A stretch of 7,132 nt of DNA, from the NCBI GenBank assembly GCA_017472375.1, contig JAFUQL010000214.1:1-7132 (forward strand). Direction: 5' to 3'. Source of the DNA: Oscillospiraceae bacterium. GTDB lineage: Bacteria; Bacillota; Clostridia; Oscillospirales; Ruminococcaceae. A program made the translations under genes and the position numbers. Positions 1 to 5,883 of the stretch are shown here, in pieces. The notes below the pieces were generated by a model. It saw only the letters and a program-made list of their open reading frames with translations. It did no database searches and was not told the origin of the DNA. The stretch's first letter is position 1, and each line of letters opens with the position of its first letter.

Positions 1-759
1 GCCAAGATCCTGGAGATCGAGCACCTGCTGGACCGCAAGCCCAAGGCTCTGTCCGGTGGTCAGCGTCAGCGTGTGGCCCTGGGCCGCGCCATGGTCCGTA
101 ACCCGGACGTGTTCCTGCTGGACGAGCCCCTGTCCAACCTGGATGCCAAGCTGCGTACCAGCATGCGCACCGAGATCATCAAGCTGCATCAGCGCCTGGC
201 CACCACCTTCATCTACGTTACCCATGACCAGACCGAGGCCATGACCATGGGTGACCGCATCGTCGTCATGAAGGACGGTGTCGTGCAGCAGGTCGATACT
301 CCCCAGAACCTGTACGATTTCCCCGGCAACCTGTTTGTGGCCGGCTTCATCGGCAGCCCCCAGATGAACTTCATCGACGTCACCGTTCAGAAGGACGCCA
401 ACGGCTACTATCTGGACATGGCCGGCGATGTCATCCGGATGCCCGCCGAGAAGACCGCCGACGGCAAGCTGGAAGCCTACGTTGGCAAGACCGTCAAGAT
501 GGGCCTGCGTCCTGAGCACATCAAGGACGACGCCGAGTTCCTGGCCAAGCCCGGCATCTGCCAGGTCCGCGCCACTGTGGACGTCCACGAGCTGATGGGC
601 GCCGAGATCTACCTGTACCTGGATTACAAGGGCAAGAAGATGACCGCCCGCGTCGACCCCACCTCCAAGGCCCGCAACGGCGCCGAGGTGGTCGTGGGCT
701 TCGACCCCCGCAAGGTGCACCTGTTCGACATCGAGACCGAGCAGACCATCCTGAACTGA
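1..759 (+). CDS. Sugar ABC transporter ATP-binding protein, MsmX/UgpC/MalK family (5' end outside window)
   Basis: The reading frame is open from the first base of the window, so the gene starts upstream; 252 residues are visible. This is the cytoplasmic ATPase subunit that powers import of oligosaccharides or glycerol-3-phosphate-type substrates through a CUT1 ABC transporter. Visible in order (fragment numbering): signature LSGGQRQR at 17-24, Walker B with D-loop VFLLDEPLSNLD at 37-48, the switch histidine in YVTHDQTEAM (His75), then from about residue 120 a C-terminal TOBE-type regulatory domain containing GLRPEHI at 168-174. Family members are about 370 residues, so roughly 115-120 residues carrying Walker A and the Q-loop are missing only because the window begins here. 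In Firmicutes one such ATPase often serves several sugar importers, so substrate cannot be assigned. Codon choice is strongly biased to C-ending codons, consistent with high expression. A terminator follows directly. Confidence 0.95.
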   Translation, partial: AKILEIEHLLDRKPKALSGGQRQRVALGRAMVRNPDVFLLDEPLSNLDAKLRTSMRTEIIKLHQRLATTFIYVTHDQTEAMTMGDRIVVMKDGVVQQVDTPQNLYDFPGNLFVAGFIGSPQMNFIDVTVQKDANGYYLDMAGDVIRMPAEKTADGKLEAYVGKTVKMGLRPEHIKDDAEFLAKPGICQVRATVDVHELMGAEIYLYLDYKGKKMTARVDPTSKARNGAEVVVGFDPRKVHLFDIETEQTILN

Positions 760-771
760 GCGCCTGAGCGC

Positions 772-789
772 CGTTCAATGAATTGAACG
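772..789. repeat. 18-bp palindrome just ahead of the terminator
   Basis: CGTTCAATGAATTGAACG is a perfect palindrome with 8-bp arms around a 2-base centre; as RNA it would form a 7-bp stem with a UGAA loop. It lies 12 bases after the ABC ATPase stop codon and 3 bases before the terminator stem, so the transcript would end in two tandem hairpins. It is preceded by a tandem 8-base repeat, TGAGCGCC twice (757-772), which begins on the stop codon. Function is not known; 3'-end stabilisation or a protein-binding site are both possible. Confidence 0.5.
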
Positions 790-792
790 ACC

Positions 793-828
793 AACGCCCC
801 CGCAGCGGTGCTGCGGGGGCGTTTTTTT
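793..828 (+). terminator. Rho-independent terminator of the ABC transporter ATPase gene
   Basis: A perfect 13-bp stem (793-805 with 811-823) closes a 5-base loop CGGTG and runs into seven consecutive T (822-828). This is a textbook intrinsic terminator placed 33 bases after the stop codon. It separates the ABC ATPase from the following gene, which has its own promoter. Confidence 0.95.
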
Positions 829-863
829 GTAAGGCATGCTGGGTGTGCAGAGGCGGTGGGCTG

Positions 864-872
864 TGGTATAAT
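864..872 (+). promoter_or_regulatory. Extended -10 promoter for the ketopantoate reductase-family gene
   Basis: TGGTATAAT gives a perfect TATAAT (867-872) with the upstream TG of an extended -10. The -35 region at 17-bp spacing is weak (TGTGCA, 844-849), as is common when the -10 is extended. Transcription would begin near 879, giving a leader of about 30 bases. The site lies just after the preceding terminator, which supports an independent transcription unit. Confidence 0.75.
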
Positions 873-894
873 CAGAGCAGGAACAACGAACTGC

Positions 895-899
895 GGAGG
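895..899 (+). promoter_or_regulatory. Ribosome binding site that decides the start at 908
   Basis: GGAGG is followed by two in-frame ATG codons. The first (902) is only 2 bases away, too close for normal initiation; the second (908) is 8 bases away. The start is therefore placed at 908 rather than 902. Confidence 0.8.
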
Positions 900-907
900 A
901 AATGAGC

Positions 908-1849
908 ATGGAACTGAGGACACCCAGCATTACGGTCATGGGCGTAGGCGGCGTGGGCGGCCTGCTGGCGGGCGCACTGGTGCGCCGATACGGCGATGCG
1001 GTCAGCTTGGTTGCCCGGGGCAGACGGGGCGAACACCTGCGCGCCCATGGGCTGACCCTGCACAGCGATCTGTACGGCGAGCTGACCGTGCGCCCCGCCC
1101 GGGTGGTGGAGGACCCCGCCGAACTGGGCGTGCAGGACGTGGTGCTGGTCTGCGTGAAGAACGACGGCCTTGCCCGCGCCGCAGAGCAGGTCGCGCCCAT
1201 CGTGGGGCCGGATACGGTGGTTCTGCCGGTGATGAACGGCGTGCGGGTGGGCGAGCAGCTTCGGGCGGCACTGCCCGGCGCACAGGTGCTGGAGAGTGTC
1301 ATCTACACCGTCTCCAGCGCAGGGGAGGACTTCTCCATCACCCAGAAGGGAAAGTTCACCACCATCTACACCGGCGGTACCGATGCGGTGCAAAAGGCCG
1401 CCGCCGAGCGGCTGTGCGGTGTGCTGAAGGCGGCGGACATCGACTGCCGCCATGCCGGGGACGTGATGGCCGCCGTGTGGAGCAAGTATGTGCTGAACTG
1501 CGCCTACAACGTGGTCACCGCCCGGTGGGGCATCAACATCGGGCAGATCAAGGCCAGCGAGAGTCTCACTGCCGACTACCTCGGCCTGATGACCGAGGCC
1601 TTCCAGGTGGGACGCGCCCGGGGCGTGGCCCTGCCGGACGACCTGCTGGACAAGCATATGAAGCGGCTGGCCAACACCACCGACGATTCCACCAGCTCTC
1701 TGAGCCGGGACTTTGACGCCGGCCGGGCCGGGGAGATGGAGGTGTTCAGCGGCGAGGTGGTGCGCATGGCCGCGCAGGCCGGGGTGCCCGCGCCCCTGAG
1801 CAACGCCTACTACGAGGGGCTGAAGCAGCGGGCGGCAGCTTTTGGATGA
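908..1849 (+). CDS. panE: 2-dehydropantoate 2-reductase (ketopantoate reductase) family protein
   Basis: Family members use NADPH to reduce ketopantoate to pantoate in vitamin B5/CoA synthesis in the cytoplasm; some paralogues act on other 2-oxoacids. The 313-residue protein has the usual length. Visible: N-terminal Rossmann motif GVGGVGG (12-18), a VCVKNDG strand-loop (81-87), the MNG of the substrate cleft (109-111), and the C-terminal helical domain with the WSKYVLNCAYN segment (191-201), whose Lys193 matches the catalytic lysine region (WRKLxxNC in the E. coli enzyme). DDSTSSLSRDF (259-269) and GEMEVFSGEVV (275-285) match the conserved TSSMxxD and TEIDxxNGxxV blocks. No pantothenate genes neighbour it; it sits alone between a terminator and a convergent gene. 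The family is certain; the exact substrate is inferred and less sure. Confidence 0.88.
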   Translation: MELRTPSITVMGVGGVGGLLAGALVRRYGDAVSLVARGRRGEHLRAHGLTLHSDLYGELTVRPARVVEDPAELGVQDVVLVCVKNDGLARAAEQVAPIVGPDTVVLPVMNGVRVGEQLRAALPGAQVLESVIYTVSSAGEDFSITQKGKFTTIYTGGTDAVQKAAAERLCGVLKAADIDCRHAGDVMAAVWSKYVLNCAYNVVTARWGINIGQIKASESLTADYLGLMTEAFQVGRARGVALPDDLLDKHMKRLANTTDDSTSSLSRDFDAGRAGEMEVFSGEVVRMAAQAGVPAPLSNAYYEGLKQRAAAFG

Positions 1850-1868
1850 GGAAAACAGCACACAAAAC

Positions 1869-1905
1869 AAGACCCCCGCGCCGGGCATCCCGGCGCGGGG
1901 GTCTT
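1869..1905. terminator. Shared terminator between convergent genes
   Basis: A perfect 17-bp GC-rich stem (1869-1885 with 1889-1905; central CAT, in practice a slightly larger loop) lies between the stop codon of the ketopantoate reductase gene (1849) and that of ptsI (1927). On the minus strand the stem is followed by a T-rich stretch reading TTGTTTTGTG, a usable U-tract; on the plus strand only TCTTATGT follows. It should stop the ptsI transcript well and the plus-strand transcript at least partly. Confidence 0.85.
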
Positions 1906-1926
1906 ATGTACGATGGAACGTCAGAC

Positions 1927-3552
1927 TCACAGGTCAAAGCGCCCGGCGGCGCTCAGGTTCAGGCGGCCGAGCCGGTCGCGCACCGGAATGAAGCTCTGGG
2001 CCGACATGGACAGGGAGCGCACGCCGCAGCGCACATGGCTGCATGCAAGGGCCGGGTCCTCGGCGGTCAGGCCGCACACCGACACCGGGATGCCCGCCTT
2101 GTCGGCGGCCTCACAGGTCATGCGGATGAGCATCCGCACGGCGGTGCAGTCCTGCTGATAATAGGGCTCCATGCCCGGCTCCATGCGGTCGGCGGCGCAG
2201 GTGTACTGCACCAGATCGTTGGTGCCGATGCTGAAAAAGGCGCAGCCGTGGGCGGCGATGTCCCCGGCGGTGAGCGCCGCAGAGGGGATCTCGATCATGC
2301 AGCCGAAGGGCAGGTCCTCCCGGAAGGGGGTGCCCCGCCTCCGCAGGATCTCCTTGGCCTTTTCCACCTCGGCCATGGCCATGTCCCACTCCTGTACGCT
2401 GCCCACCATGGGGAACATCACCTTGAGCGGACCACGGGCAGCGGCCCGCAGCAGGGCACAGAGCTGATCCTGCAGAAGCTGAGGCTGCGCCATGGCAAAG
2501 CGCAGGCCGCGCAGGCCCAGAGCGGGGTTGTCACCGGTGGGCATGGGCAGAGCGGAGGACAGTTTGTCCGCGCCGATGTCGTAGGTGCGCACGGTCACCG
2601 GGCGGCCGCCGGCCGCGTGCATGCAGTTGCAGTAGAAATCGTACTGCTCATCCTCGGTGGGGATGGTGCCCGGCAGCAGCAGGAACTCGCTGCGCAGCAG
2701 GCCCACCCCCTCGGCGCCAAGCGCCATGGCGGTGGCGATGTCCGCCGGAGCGGTGCAGTTTGCCAGAATGTGGATGCGGGTGCCGTCGGCAGTCAGGCAG
2801 GGGCGGCCCATCAGATCGGGGCCGGACATGGTGACGAAGGAGCGGTGCCGCTCCTCCAGCTGGTGCAGAAGCTGAGGGCCGGGCTCCAGGATGAGCTGGC
2901 CGTTGGAGGCATCCAGCGCCACCGTCTGGCCGTTCTGCAGCTCCATCAGCTCCTTGCCAAGCTGGATGACCGCAGGCAGGCCCATGGTGCGGGCAATGAT
3001 GGAGGCATGGCTCTGGGCGCTGCCGCCCACCGTGGCCAGGCCCATCAGCATGCCCGGCTCCAGCCCCACCAGATCGCTGGGGTACACCTCGTCTGCCACC
3101 AGCACCGACGGCTCGGTAAAGGTCAGGGCACGGCGGGGCTGGCCGTCCAGAATGTCGGCCACCCGGTGGCAGGCATCCAGCACATCGGTGCTGCGCTCGC
3201 GAATGTAAGGGTCCTCCACGCTGGCCAGCCGGCGGGAGACCACCAGCGCGGCCCGCTCCACTGCCTCGGCGGCACCCAGGCCGGCCAGGATGTGGCTCTC
3301 AATCTCTTCCAGAAGAGAGTGGTCGTCCAGAAGTACCTGCTGGAACAGGAAAATGTCCTTGTCAGCCTCATTGGCCTGAAGCTGCAGTGCGCCCAGCTCC
3401 TCCTTGGCCCGTGCGGCGGCCCGCTCGAACCGGGCCTGCTCTTTATGGGGCTCCTTCACCACGCGGGTCATGGAGCGGGCGCTGTGTTCCAGCCGCAGCA
3501 CGGGGCCGATGGCCAGGCCGCGGGAAGCGATGACGCCGTTGAATGTACGCAT
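1927..3552 (-). CDS. ptsI: Phosphoenolpyruvate-protein phosphotransferase (PTS enzyme I)
   Basis: Enzyme I takes phosphate from PEP onto a histidine and passes it to HPr, starting the sugar phosphotransferase cascade in the cytoplasm. The ATG at 3552 has AAGGAGG 8 bases upstream, giving 541 residues; an ATG farther upstream at 3681 would overlap the preceding gene and is not used. Visible: helical HPr-binding region roughly 20-145; swivelling His domain with GGSAQSHASIIAR (176-188), phospho-acceptor His182; PEP-binding barrel with GVGLLRSEF (Arg287), VRTYDIGADK (Arg322), NPALGLRGLR (342-351), MIEIPSA (Glu421), SIGTNDLVQYT (Asn445, Asp446), DR (Arg456) and the catalytic cysteine in SVCGL (Cys493). 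Usual length is about 570-575; the deficit is mostly C-terminal, where only 48 residues follow Cys493. The common CGE after the cysteine reads CGL. It is second in a unit behind a patatin gene; no HPr gene is present in the window. Confidence 0.93.
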   Translation of the reverse strand: MRTFNGVIASRGLAIGPVLRLEHSARSMTRVVKEPHKEQARFERAAARAKEELGALQLQANEADKDIFLFQQVLLDDHSLLEEIESHILAGLGAAEAVERAALVVSRRLASVEDPYIRERSTDVLDACHRVADILDGQPRRALTFTEPSVLVADEVYPSDLVGLEPGMLMGLATVGGSAQSHASIIARTMGLPAVIQLGKELMELQNGQTVALDASNGQLILEPGPQLLHQLEERHRSFVTMSGPDLMGRPCLTADGTRIHILANCTAPADIATAMALGAEGVGLLRSEFLLLPGTIPTEDEQYDFYCNCMHAAGGRPVTVRTYDIGADKLSSALPMPTGDNPALGLRGLRFAMAQPQLLQDQLCALLRAAARGPLKVMFPMVGSVQEWDMAMAEVEKAKEILRRRGTPFREDLPFGCMIEIPSAALTAGDIAAHGCAFFSIGTNDLVQYTCAADRMEPGMEPYYQQDCTAVRMLIRMTCEAADKAGIPVSVCGLTAEDPALACSHVRCGVRSLSMSAQSFIPVRDRLGRLNLSAAGRFDL

Positions 3553-3560
3553 GGTGTGTC

Positions 3561-3567
3561 CCTCCTT
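3561..3567 (-). promoter_or_regulatory. Ribosome binding site of ptsI
   Basis: On the minus strand this reads AAGGAGG, 8 bases before the ATG at 3552. It fixes the ptsI start there and lies in the 40-base gap behind the patatin gene, in which no terminator is visible. Confidence 0.85.
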
Positions 3568-3592
3568 ACGAAACGCGTTGGGTCTGCGGGGA

Positions 3593-4798
3593 TCAGTCCG
3601 CCGGCAGGGCGGCAGGTCCGGGGAGGTCCCCGGCCTTGTCCTGCACCGCATCCGGCTGTACGGCCGGGCCGGTGAGGGCATAGAACAGGGCTGCCGCCAC
3701 CGCCTCAGCGGGGCGGGCGATGGCCTGTACGGTCTCTTTCAGATCGCGGCCCTCCTCAGGGGCGAACAGGGGCGCATAGCGCTCGGCCCGCTCGCGGCCG
3801 AAGGCCTGGATGAAGGCGGTGCAGAATTCCGGGCCGGAGTACAGCCGGGTGGGGTCTACGCCGGCGGCCTCGGCGGCCACCTCAAAAACGGCCAGATCCG
3901 GGTCGGTGCAGCGGTCAAACAGGGCCAGTGCGGCCTTTTCGGTCAGTGCAAACGAGGGCGCGCGCTCCACGGTGCGGGCCATCAGGGGCAGGTAGCGCTC
4001 CCGCAGCAGATCCTCCAGCCAGGGGCCGTCCCCGGTGCGGAGGGCGTAGGCACTGCCCCGTATCCTGCCGAAGCTGCGCAAGGTGTCCCAGTAGCCCAGC
4101 TCTATATTGCGGGCGGCGGTCTCTGGGTCGAAGAACAGCATATTGCCCAGTTCCCAATGGCTCTCGATGACGCGGCAGTCCAGCCCTTCGGGGGCGGGGC
4201 GGTTCAGCCCCATGCCGTCAATGTTCACACAGATGGCCTCCCCGGCCCCCATGCGGTGCGCCAGCCCGGCGGGCATCACGTCGGAGTAGCCCCCGTCAAT
4301 GAAGCTCTTTCCGTCGATGGTGCGGGGCCGGAAGGCGGGGAAGCAGGCTGCAGAGGCCAGCATATAGTCGGCCAGCTGGCCCTCGGGGATCTCCTCAAGG
4401 GTGAGCTGAAGGGCTTTGTAGGGCTTCTGCTGAACGGTGACCAGCCCGTAGCGGATGGGTGCGCGGCGCATGGCCGCCTCGTCCAGCAGGGTGTATACGA
4501 TGTCCTCAAGGGGTTCCACGTTCAGCCCGCCGCCCCGGATCACGTCCTGCAGAAAGGCAGCCAGCGGGCCGGGGTGCGCCTCGCCGGGCAGGCGGATCAC
4601 ATCCCGGTTCTGGATGGTGAGCCACATATCCCGGGCCACCTCGTACTTGTCCAGCACGAACAGCGCGCCGTTCAGGCAGCCCACGCTGGTGCCGGTGATG
4701 ATGTCAGGGCGCCAGCCCAGCTCCTGCAGGGCCTTCCATACGCCCACCTGATAACTGCCTTTGGCTCCGCCGCCGGCCAATACCAACGCTCGCTTCAC
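3593..4798 (-). CDS. Patatin-like phospholipase family protein
   Basis: Patatin-fold enzymes hydrolyse acyl esters of phospholipids or related lipids with a Ser-Asp dyad. The GTG at 4798 is preceded by AAGGAGG 8 bases away, so the protein begins MKRALVLAGGGAKGSYQ and has 401 residues; the longer open frame upstream would run through the promoter. Visible: oxyanion-hole loop GGGAKG (9-14), nucleophile elbow GTSVG (36-40, Ser38), the conserved LASAACFPAF segment (148-156) and the second catalytic residue in DGGYSD (Asp168). The patatin domain ends near 210; the remaining ~190 residues, starting with a NIELGYWDTLRSFG stretch, look like a helical extension seen in clostridial relatives. No signal peptide or clear membrane segment, so it is probably cytoplasmic. 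It heads a minus-strand unit with ptsI 40 bases downstream. Substrate and biological role are unknown. Confidence 0.92.
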   Translation of the reverse strand: MKRALVLAGGGAKGSYQVGVWKALQELGWRPDIITGTSVGCLNGALFVLDKYEVARDMWLTIQNRDVIRLPGEAHPGPLAAFLQDVIRGGGLNVEPLEDIVYTLLDEAAMRRAPIRYGLVTVQQKPYKALQLTLEEIPEGQLADYMLASAACFPAFRPRTIDGKSFIDGGYSDVMPAGLAHRMGAGEAICVNIDGMGLNRPAPEGLDCRVIESHWELGNMLFFDPETAARNIELGYWDTLRSFGRIRGSAYALRTGDGPWLEDLLRERYLPLMARTVERAPSFALTEKAALALFDRCTDPDLAVFEVAAEAAGVDPTRLYSGPEFCTAFIQAFGRERAERYAPLFAPEEGRDLKETVQAIARPAEAVAAALFYALTGPAVQPDAVQDKAGDLPGPAALPAD

Positions 4799-4806
4799 GG
4801 GATGCA

Positions 4807-4813
4807 CCTCCTT
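4807..4813 (-). promoter_or_regulatory. Ribosome binding site that selects the GTG start of the patatin gene
   Basis: The minus strand reads AAGGAGG, 8 bases before GTG at 4798. No comparable site precedes the other in-frame upstream start (4888), and the residues between do not look like patatin family sequence. Confidence 0.85.
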
Positions 4814-4833
4814 TTCGGAGAAAAAGAGAAAAA

Positions 4834-4861
4834 TTTGCACTTTATTTTTATACACTATAAT
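4834..4861 (+). promoter_or_regulatory. Possible second, plus-strand promoter sharing the palindromic -10
   Basis: The palindrome CTATAATTATAG also places a perfect TATAAT on the plus strand (4856-4861). A -35-like TTTGCA (4834-4839, four of six matches) lies 16 bp upstream. If active it would produce a longer mscS transcript starting near 4868. It lacks the upstream TG, so it is weaker on paper than the mscS-proximal promoter. Confidence 0.35.
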
Positions 4862-4888
4862 TATAGCACAAACGGACAAGGATGACAC
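4860..4888 (-). promoter_or_regulatory. Promoter of the patatin-ptsI unit
   Basis: On the minus strand the sequence TGCTATAAT (4868 down to 4860) is a perfect extended -10. At 17-bp spacing there is GTGTCA (4888 down to 4883), matching TTGACA at four of six positions. Transcription would start near 4853, giving a leader of about 55 bases before the GTG. The -10 is part of the palindrome CTATAATTATAG (4855-4866). Confidence 0.7.
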
Positions 4889-4913
4889 TACAAAACGGTG
4901 AACATTCTATGCC

Positions 4914-4944
4914 TTTCGCCCTACTTGCCCCCAATGGGGCGAAA
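4914..4944. promoter_or_regulatory. Inverted repeat around the mscS -35: candidate operator
   Basis: TTTCGCCC (4914-4921) and GGGCGAAA (4937-4944) are perfect 8-bp inverted arms separated by 15 bases. The -35 of the mscS promoter lies in the spacer and the right arm ends just before the extended -10. A nested repeat GCCCC/GGGGC (4927-4931, 4936-4940) is also present. The placement is that of a repressor or activator site, but no regulator gene is visible nearby, so this is inference from position and symmetry. Confidence 0.45.
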
Positions 4945-4954
4945 CTGGTATAAT
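4925..4954 (+). promoter_or_regulatory. Promoter of the mscS gene
   Basis: The -35 TTGCCC (4925-4930) is followed after 18 bp by TATAAT (4949-4954), with a TG at 4946-4947 making an extended -10 identical in its nine bases (TGGTATAAT) to that of the ketopantoate reductase gene. Transcription should start near 4961. Confidence 0.75.
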
Positions 4955-4964
4955 CGTGTCGAAA

Positions 4965-4984
4965 CGGCGGGAGATCCCCCGCCG
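4965..4984 (+). promoter_or_regulatory. Hairpin at the 5' end of the mscS transcript
   Basis: CGGCGGG (4965-4971) and CCCGCCG (4978-4984) can form a 7-bp GC stem with a 6-base loop, about 4 bases into the predicted transcript and about 20 bases ahead of the ribosome binding site. A stem at this position can protect mRNA from 5' degradation. There is no U-tract, so it is not a terminator. Confidence 0.45.
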
Positions 4985-5015
4985 CACAGACTTTCATAAA
5001 ACGAGGAAGGAACGT

Positions 5016-5822
5016 ATGGAACTGACTGTTTTGTTCGACAAATTGATGCAGATGGGCGTGGACCTGGGCGGCAAGCTGATCGCCGCCGCGGTGGTCTTTG
5101 CCATCGGTATGAAGCTGGTGAAGTGGGTGCTGGGGCTCATCAAAAAGAGCCATGCACTGGAAAAGCTGGACCCCAGCCTGCACACCTTCATCAACAGCTT
5201 TGCCAAGATCGGCCTGTACGCCCTGCTGGCGCTGACCGTGGCGCAGGTGCTGGGCATCGAGACCACCAGCTTTTTGACCGTGCTGGCCTCCGCCAGCGTG
5301 GCCATCGGCCTGTCGCTGCAGGGAGCGCTGAGCAACTTCGCCGGCGGCCTGATGCTGCTGCTGTTCAAGCCCTTCAAGGTGGGCGACTACATCATGGCCT
5401 CCGGCGAGGAGGGCACCGTGCGCGCCGTGGGCGTGTTCTACACCTGGCTGGACACCGCTGACAACAAAGTAGTCACCCTGCCCAACGGCACCCTGACCGG
5501 CTCGGCCATCGTCAACTACTCCGCCAATGAGACCCGCCGCGTGACCCAGACCTACACCGCCAGCTACGATGCGCCGGTGGAGAAGGTGCTGGCCATCCTG
5601 ACCCGTGTGGCCGAGAGCCATCCTCTGGGCCTGAAGGATCCCGCTCCCATGGTGCGGCTGGCCAACCACGGCGCCAATGCGCTGGAGTACACCGTGCGTG
5701 TCTGGTGCAAGAACGAGGATTACTGGACCGTCCACTTTGATCTGCTGGAGCAGGTGCGCGCTGCCTTTGAGGAGGAGGGCATCGAGATCCCCTATCCCCA
5801 GGTGGACGTGCACACCCGCTGA
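5016..5822 (+). CDS. mscS: Small-conductance mechanosensitive channel (MscS family)
   Basis: MscS channels open under membrane tension and release solutes during sudden osmotic downshift. The ATG at 5016 follows a purine-rich AGGAAGG (5004-5010) and gives 268 residues, close to the 286 of E. coli MscS. Three membrane segments are visible: about 19-42, 60-80 and the pore-lining third helix at 84-118, containing the family signature ASASVAIGLSLQGALSNFAG (91-110) and the hinge into LFKPFKVGDYI (116-126). The cytoplasmic vestibule carries the beta domain with LPNGTLTGSAIVNYS (155-169) and the C-terminal mixed domain ending FDLLEQVRAAFEEEGIEIPY then PQVDVH, as in the E. coli protein. It has its own extended -10 promoter, a candidate operator and a 5' hairpin, and lies divergent to the patatin-ptsI unit. 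The next gene follows after 87 bases and may be cotranscribed. Confidence 0.95.
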   Translation: MELTVLFDKLMQMGVDLGGKLIAAAVVFAIGMKLVKWVLGLIKKSHALEKLDPSLHTFINSFAKIGLYALLALTVAQVLGIETTSFLTVLASASVAIGLSLQGALSNFAGGLMLLLFKPFKVGDYIMASGEEGTVRAVGVFYTWLDTADNKVVTLPNGTLTGSAIVNYSANETRRVTQTYTASYDAPVEKVLAILTRVAESHPLGLKDPAPMVRLANHGANALEYTVRVWCKNEDYWTVHFDLLEQVRAAFEEEGIEIPYPQVDVHTR

Positions 5823-5854
5823 GCGGGACGCTGTTCTTTATTGTAGTGCCTGCC

Positions 5855-5874
5855 CTGCGCGAAAAACCGCGCAG
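5855..5874 (+). other. Intergenic hairpin between mscS and the 118-residue gene
   Basis: CTGCGCG (5855-5861) and CGCGCAG (5868-5874) form a perfect 7-bp stem with loop AAAAAC; flanking GCC and GGC (5852-5854, 5878-5880) could extend it across a bulge. No T-run follows on either strand, so it is not an intrinsic terminator. It could act as an mRNA processing or stability element between the two coding regions. Confidence 0.4.
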
Positions 5875-5883
5875 ATGGGCGGA

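Noticed and set aside
872..1888. Minus-strand open frame (338 residues) opposite the ketopantoate reductase gene
   Set aside because: It would run through the shared terminator at 1869-1905 and has low-complexity composition. The plus strand has the Rossmann and catalytic motifs.
1846..3675. Long plus-strand open frame (609 residues) opposite ptsI
   Set aside because: It mirrors ptsI in a GC-rich gene, is rich in His/Gly/Ala/Gln repeats without domains, and has no ribosome binding site. The minus strand carries all enzyme I active-site motifs.
3404..4885. Long plus-strand open frame (493 residues) opposite the patatin gene
   Set aside because: It is an antisense shadow. It crosses the ptsI/patatin boundary and runs into the divergent promoter region, and shows no recognisable domain.
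4882..4953. 23-codon plus-strand open frame ahead of mscS, a possible leader peptide
   Set aside because: It lies upstream of the predicted mscS start site, its stop overlaps the -10, and no properly spaced ribosome binding site precedes its ATG.
4848..5813. Minus-strand open frame (321 residues) opposite mscS
   Set aside because: It is a shadow of mscS with His/Gln/Gly-rich translation, and it would read through both divergent promoters.
5855..5880. Intrinsic terminator between mscS and the 118-residue gene
   Set aside because: The hairpin is real, but no T-run follows it on either strand.
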